Shown here: one piece after another, positions 60,226 through 64,000 of the stretch
Numbering within the stretch: the stretch's first letter is position 1
Layout: each line of letters begins with the position of its first letter
Source of the DNA: Actinokineospora auranticolor
GTDB lineage: Bacteria; Actinomycetota; Actinomycetes; Mycobacteriales; Pseudonocardiaceae
Length of the DNA stretch: 64,000 nt
NCBI RefSeq assembly: GCF_002934265.1
Contig: NZ_PTIX01000001.1
Location: 620,001 to 684,000, forward strand
Direction: 5' to 3'
The notes under the pieces: generated by a model
Database searches by the model: none
The model's input: only the letters and a program-made list of their open reading frames with translations
What the model was told of the DNA's origin: nothing
Position numbers and translations under genes: made by a program

Positions 60226-60262
60226 GGCGGGCCCCTCGTCATTGAGGTACCGGATGGGGGAG

Positions 60263-60721
60263 TCAGGCGTAGTGGCGGTAAACCGCGCGCGCGACGCAGG
60301 CGGGCTTGACCGAGCCCGCGATCTCGATGGTGAAATCGCAGGACAGCTGCACGCCGTCGCCGGGCACGTCGAGCACCTCGACGACCTTGCCGGACAGGCG
60401 GATCTTGGCTCCCGACGGCACCGGCGCGGGGAAGCGGACCTTGTCCAGCCCGTAGTTCACGCTCATCCGCACGTCCTCGACCACCAGCAGGTCGCTGAAC
60501 AGCGGGATGAGCAGCGACAGCGTGAGGTAGCCGTGCGCGATGGTCCCGCCGAACGGGCCCGCGGCGGCCCGCTCGGGGTCGGTGTGGATCCACTGGTGGT
60601 CGTCGGCGGCGTCGGCGAACCCGTCGATCCGCTCCTGCGTGACCTGCATCCACGCACCGGGGCCGAGGTCGACGCCGGTCAGCCCGCGCAAGCCGGGCAG
60701 TCCCTTGGCGGTGGTGGTCAT
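60263..60721 (-). CDS. MaoC-family (hot-dog) enoyl-CoA hydratase
   Basis: A 152-residue hot-dog-fold hydratase. The R-hydratase motif is seen as DDHQWIHTDPERAAAGPFGG (about residues 40-59), with Asp/His active residues, and AHGYLTLSL follows. Such enzymes hydrate enoyl-CoA in fatty-acid or aromatic side-chain degradation. ATG60721 overlaps the amidohydrolase stop by four bases. With the SDR, ligase and amidohydrolase it suggests a beta-oxidation-like route. Confidence 0.92.
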   Translation of the reverse strand: MTTTAKGLPGLRGLTGVDLGPGAWMQVTQERIDGFADAADDHQWIHTDPERAAAGPFGGTIAHGYLTLSLLIPLFSDLLVVEDVRMSVNYGLDKVRFPAPVPSGAKIRLSGKVVEVLDVPGDGVQLSCDFTIEIAGSVKPACVARAVYRHYA

Positions 60722-61608
60722 CGCGGGTCTCCTTCCGTGGTCAGGCCGAGCAACCGGGCCGCGTTGTCCTTGAGCACGCGGGGTCGCACCTGGGGGTCGA
60801 TGTCGAGCTTGGCGAAGTCCGCCAGCCAGCGGTCCGGTGTGAGCACCGGGTAGTCCGAGCCGAACAGGACCTTGTCCTTGAGCAGCGTGTTGGTGTAGCG
60901 CACCAGCTGCGGCGGGAAGTACTTGGGGGACCAGCCGGAGAGATCGATGTGCACGTGTGGTTTGTGCGTGGCTACCGCCAAAGCCTCGTCCTGCCAGGGA
61001 AAGGAAGGGTGGGCGAGGATCACGCGCAATTCCGGGAAATCGACGGTGACGTCATCGACGAGCATCGGGTTGGAATACCGCAGGCGGATTCCGCCGCCGC
61101 CCGGGACGCCTGCGCCGATTCCCGTCTGTCCGGTGTGGAACAGCGCGGAGACGCCCAATTCCTCGATGGCCTCGTACAGGGGGTAGGCCATCCGGTCGTT
61201 GGGCGCGAAACCCTGAAGGCTGGGGTGGAACTTGAACCCGCGCACGCCGTGCTCGGTCGCCAGCCGTCGAGCCTCGCGCACCCCCGCTTTCCCGCGCCAG
61301 GGATCGATGCTGGCGAACGGGATGAGCACGTCCGGGTGTTCGGCGCAGTCCTCCGCGATCTCCTCGTTGGAGAGCCGCGGGTGGCCGGTGGCGTGCTCGG
61401 CGTCCACTGTGAACACCACCGCCGCCATCCGGCGTTCCCGGTAGTGCGCGGCGATCTCGGGGATCGTCGGCTGCCGGTGGTCGTGAGCCTTGAAGTACCC
61501 GGCGGACGCGGCCAGCAGCTCCGGGCTCAGCGAGCCGCGGCCGTCCCGGGAGACCTCGGCGTGGGTGTGCACGTCGATGGCCACCAGGTCGTCGAGGGCG
61601 ATCCCCAT
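60718..61608 (-). CDS. Amidohydrolase 2 family (ACMSD-like) metal-dependent enzyme
   Basis: A 296-residue TIM-barrel enzyme of the ACMSD/gamma-resorcylate decarboxylase group. The first-strand metal pair IDVHTH (about residues 11-16), the third-strand GFKFHPS, H-P-S-F-P-W and the C-terminal LFGSDYP Asp are present. Members decarboxylate or hydrolyse ring compounds. ATG61608 is just after the SDR stop. Its position with acyl-CoA genes suggests a ring-opening or decarboxylation step, but the substrate is unknown. Confidence 0.9.
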   Translation of the reverse strand: MGIALDDLVAIDVHTHAEVSRDGRGSLSPELLAASAGYFKAHDHRQPTIPEIAAHYRERRMAAVVFTVDAEHATGHPRLSNEEIAEDCAEHPDVLIPFASIDPWRGKAGVREARRLATEHGVRGFKFHPSLQGFAPNDRMAYPLYEAIEELGVSALFHTGQTGIGAGVPGGGGIRLRYSNPMLVDDVTVDFPELRVILAHPSFPWQDEALAVATHKPHVHIDLSGWSPKYFPPQLVRYTNTLLKDKVLFGSDYPVLTPDRWLADFAKLDIDPQVRPRVLKDNAARLLGLTTEGDPR

Positions 61609-61609
61609 G

Positions 61610-62515
61610 TCAGGAAACCCTCTGCGGGGCGGGGATCCCGTAGGTCTCGGGTTCCGCGCCGATCCCGGTGGCCCAGGAATCGGCGATCTCGTCGGCGATC
61701 CAGCCGCCTTCGGAGTAGGCGACGGTCTTCTCCGAAGGGTGCGACCACAGGGAGAGCTTGTCCCCGCCGATTCCGATCGCCTGCCCCGTAACGCCTTCTG
61801 CGGCATCCGAGGCCAGGTAGACCACGAGCGCCGCAGCGTCCTCGGGGGTGCCGAAGCCCTCGTCGTGGCGCAGCCAGGCGGGTAACGGCGCGCCGGTGCG
61901 CTCGGCCTCGCCGATGGCCTCGGTGAACGCGGGGATCGTCTTCGTCATCTCGGTCGCCGCGATCGGCACGATGGCGTTGACGGTGATCCGCGACCGGGCC
62001 AGTTCCATGGCCCAGGTCCGCGCCATGGCGGCGATCCCGGCCTTGGCGGCGGCGTAGTTGGTCTGCCCGAAGTTGCCGCGCTGCCCGGCCGGTGAGCCCA
62101 CCAGGACCAGGCGCCCGCCGCCCTGCTCGCGCATCCGGATCGCCGCGGCCCTGGCGCAGGTGAACGTGCCGCGCAGGTGCACCCGGACCACGTCGTCGAA
62201 GTCCTCATCGGACATCTTCCACAGCACGCGGTCGCGCAGGATGCCCGCGTTGGTGACCATGACGTCCAGCCGCCCGAACTCGGCCACCGCGGTGTCCACG
62301 AGGCGCTGGGCGACCTCGCTCGTGCCGACCGGCGCGACGACCACCGCGGCCCGCTCGCCCTCGGCGGTGATCGCCGCCGCGACCTCGTGCGCGGCGTCGG
62401 CGTCCACGTCGTTGACCACGACCGCCGCCCCCGCCGCGGCCAGCGCCGTGGCGTACGCGCGGCCGAGCCCGCGTCCGCCGCCGGTGACCACCGCGACCTT
62501 GCCTGACAGATCCAT
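61610..62515 (-). CDS. Short-chain dehydrogenase/reductase
   Basis: A 301-residue SDR: cofactor motif TGGGRGLGRA (residues 11-20), NDVDAD, NAGI, catalytic Ser in VGSPAG and Y-x-x-x-K in TNYAAAKAG. The length and the C-terminal extension (VTGQAIGIGGDKLSLW) match the 17-beta-hydroxyacyl/FabG-like type used with MaoC hydratases. ATG62515 is the first gene of the operon, divergent from the PaaX-type gene over 92 bases. Confidence 0.93.
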   Translation of the reverse strand: MDLSGKVAVVTGGGRGLGRAYATALAAAGAAVVVNDVDADAAHEVAAAITAEGERAAVVVAPVGTSEVAQRLVDTAVAEFGRLDVMVTNAGILRDRVLWKMSDEDFDDVVRVHLRGTFTCARAAAIRMREQGGGRLVLVGSPAGQRGNFGQTNYAAAKAGIAAMARTWAMELARSRITVNAIVPIAATEMTKTIPAFTEAIGEAERTGAPLPAWLRHDEGFGTPEDAAALVVYLASDAAEGVTGQAIGIGGDKLSLWSHPSEKTVAYSEGGWIADEIADSWATGIGAEPETYGIPAPQRVS

Positions 62516-62540
62516 CTCCGCCTCCCGTGCTCGTCGACCC

Positions 62541-62600
62541 AAAGTACGGCACTCTCGTTACGGCCGTCAATGAAGTGCCCAACGTTGGCGGCGGTTACGC
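62541..62600. promoter_or_regulatory. Divergent promoter region of the SDR operon and PaaX-type gene
   Basis: The 92 bases between the divergent starts carry ACGGCCGT (62559-62566), an 8-base palindrome inside GTTACGGCCGTCAA, and a second GTTACG at 62594-62599. They are likely operators for the PaaX-type repressor. No clear -10/-35 pair could be fixed. Confidence 0.4.
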
Positions 62601-62607
62601 TGCGGCC

Positions 62608-63426
62608 ATGACCGACGCACCGCGGCCCCAGGCCCTGATGCTCAACTTCCTGGGCCTGCACGTGCTCGGCCGGGACGTGGCCGTCTACTCCGGCAGCGTG
62701 ATCGAGGTGTTCGCGCGGGTCGGCGTGTCCGAGGAGGCCGTGCGCTCGACGCTGACCCGGATGGCGGGCCGCGGCCTGCTGGCCCGCCACCGCAGCGGTC
62801 GGAAGGTCTACTTCGGACTCACCGCGCGGTCGGCCGCGGTGCTCGAGGACGGCAGGAAGCGGATCTGGGAGACCGGCGCGGTCAACCACGACACCGGCGG
62901 CGACTGGACGCTGGTCGGGTTCTCGCTGCCCGACAGCCGCCGCGGCGACCGGCACGACCTGCGCACCCAGCTGAGCTGGGCGGGTTTCGGGCCGCTGCAG
63001 AACGGGCTGTGGATCGCCCCCGGCCGCCGGGACGTTGACGCGATCGTCGACCACCTGGGCCTGGCCGACCACGTGACGGTGCTGACCGCGCGCCCCACCG
63101 ACACGACCGGGTCGGCCGACCTGGTGCGCAAGGCCTTCGACACCGCGACCATCGCCGCCCGGTACACCGGGTTCCTGACCACATGGGACGTGCCCGAACC
63201 GCTGCCTGCGGTCCCCGACCACCTGGCCAGGCAACTGCTCCTGCACACCGACTGGCTCCAGGTCGTCCGCCAGGACCCGCACCTGCCCGCCGAACACCTG
63301 CCCGCCGACTGGCCCGCCAGCCCGGCCGAGCAGGTGTTCCGCCGCCTCGACGCGGACTTGCGCGGCGAGGCGGCGGACCTGGCGGCGGCGATCCTGGACG
63401 AACTCCCGGACCGCCCGCCCGCCTAG
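62608..63426 (+). CDS. PaaX-family transcriptional repressor
   Basis: A 272-residue regulator. The N-terminal winged helix includes VSEEAVRSTLTRMAGRGLL (about residues 38-56). A middle ferredoxin-like domain follows (WTLVGFSLPDSRRGDRHDLR, then GFGPLQNGLWIAP), and the C-terminal PaaX domain carries DWLQVVRQDPHLPAEHLPADWP. PaaX repressors bind aryl- or acyl-CoA and release catabolic operons. It is divergent from the SDR-amidohydrolase-MaoC-transporter-ligase operon, which is its obvious target. Confidence 0.92.
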   Translation: MTDAPRPQALMLNFLGLHVLGRDVAVYSGSVIEVFARVGVSEEAVRSTLTRMAGRGLLARHRSGRKVYFGLTARSAAVLEDGRKRIWETGAVNHDTGGDWTLVGFSLPDSRRGDRHDLRTQLSWAGFGPLQNGLWIAPGRRDVDAIVDHLGLADHVTVLTARPTDTTGSADLVRKAFDTATIAARYTGFLTTWDVPEPLPAVPDHLARQLLLHTDWLQVVRQDPHLPAEHLPADWPASPAEQVFRRLDADLRGEAADLAAAILDELPDRPPA

Positions 63427-64000
63427 CCCCTGGTCAGGGGCACGGGCCGGAAGGTGGCGTACGGGGAGAACGCGCCCAGGTCGGCGGCCTTCGCGGCCGC
63501 GTTGAGGGACGCGGGGGTGGTGCGGTCGGCCCAGGAACCGGTGTCCAGCCGGTACTCCAGGGCGCGCAGCGCAGCGAGGTAACCCGCGGGCTGGAAGGCG
63601 CAGTGGCCGCTGCCCTGCACGAAGGCCTGGCGCAGGAGGTCCTGGGAGCCCGCGCGGCGCACGCGCGTGGCGTAGGACTCCTCGTGCTCGACCGGGATCA
63701 GCTGGTCGGCCACGGTGTGGATGTTCAACTCCGGCACGGCGAGCTTGCCGGTGGCGGTCGACGTCGCGGTCAACGTCCGCACGGCGCCCGGGTCGGCCTT
63801 GATGTCGGCGCGCCGGGTGAGCCGGGTCAGGTCCGCGCGCAGGTCGAGGCCCGCCTGCCGGTACAGGGCCGTGACCTGCGCGTACTGGGGGCTGCGGGTG
63901 ATCAGTGCCGAGTAGTCGACGCCCGCGGTGGCCGCGCTGTTGCCGCCCGCGGCCAGCTCGACCTGGTAGCGGCCGGTGACGGTGAACGGCAGGACCAGTT
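63423..64000 (-). CDS. Alpha/beta hydrolase, C-terminal part (5' end outside window)
   Basis: The minus-strand frame is open from the window edge to the stop at 63423 (at least 192 residues). It contains LNIHTVADQLIPVEHEESYATRV (the acidic catalytic residue is probably in this segment) and QGSGHCAFQPAG (candidate catalytic His), as in secreted S9/alpha-beta hydrolase proteins of actinobacteria. The nucleophile region must lie upstream. The ORF does not begin at GTG63782; sense sequence continues to 63998. It is convergent with, and overlaps by four bases, the PaaX-type gene. Confidence 0.72.
   Translation of the reverse strand, partial: LVLPFTVTGRYQVELAAGGNSAATAGVDYSALITRSPQYAQVTALYRQAGLDLRADLTRLTRRADIKADPGAVRTLTATSTATGKLAVPELNIHTVADQLIPVEHEESYATRVRRAGSQDLLRQAFVQGSGHCAFQPAGYLAALRALEYRLDTGSWADRTTPASLNAAAKAADLGAFSPYATFRPVPLTRG

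Noticed and set aside
1-64000. CRISPR arrays, tRNA or rRNA genes, phage integration sites
   Set aside because: No regularly spaced direct repeats, cloverleaf sequences or rRNA segments were noticed while reading; a tRNA scan was not possible.

Overview
The window is high-GC DNA with GTG/TTG starts, dense ATGA/GTGA stop-start overlaps, an MbtH protein, tandem IclR and XRE/ImmA modules. This points to an actinomycete, most likely a member of the Pseudonocardiales; that assignment is inference from gene content only. No rRNA, tRNA or CRISPR array was seen.

Layout. 1-5 kb: end of a ribonucleotide reductase small subunit, a macrolide-type glycosyltransferase, an intact insertion sequence (1920-3502) that landed on the glycosyltransferase stop codon, a non-coding stretch with repeated hairpins, and an APH(6)-type phosphotransferase. 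5-12 kb: a secreted SGNH hydrolase, then a lipoprotein/adaptor/ATPase/permease operon divergent from an OmpR-type two-component system. 12-21 kb: an orphan MbtH gene, a winged-helix regulator, a broken uridine kinase, an ArsR-like regulator with a clear operator ahead of a glyoxalase and an SRPBCC protein, remnants of siderophore uptake genes, a heterodimeric ABC exporter with one degenerate ATP site, and an AI-2E family permease. 21-30 kb: a formylglycine-generating-enzyme homologue between two small membrane proteins, a DUF1269 protein, a MalT-like LuxR regulator, a small NP-repeat membrane protein, an IMPase-like protein, an Lrp regulator and a frameshifted hydrolase. 30-41 kb: FkbM methyltransferase, NarL-type two-component system, double VOC protein, then an XRE / ImmA / seven-helix membrane protein / cytochrome P450 cassette whose P450 has Ser in place of the heme-ligand Cys, a diguanylate cyclase and a normal P450.

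41-48 kb is a partial beta-ketoadipate locus (pobA, pcaGH, pcaIJ) with a tandem IclR regulator. 48-54 kb carries a large cyclase-like/NB-ARC/TPR protein and, convergent to it, a compact lasso peptide cluster (51298-53914): a 50-residue precursor, a lasso cyclase and a fused recognition-element/protease. 54-57 kb has a ROK regulator and a GT-B-like gene that share a 13-bp palindrome in their upstream regions. 57-64 kb is a catabolic operon (SDR, amidohydrolase, MaoC hydratase, MHS transporter, acyl-CoA ligase) divergent from a PaaX-type repressor, followed by the 3' part of an alpha/beta hydrolase.

The strongest discoveries are the lasso precursor with its predicted 15-residue core, the naturally Ser-substituted P450 within a conserved-looking four-gene cassette, and the decayed siderophore locus around the asymmetric ABC exporter.
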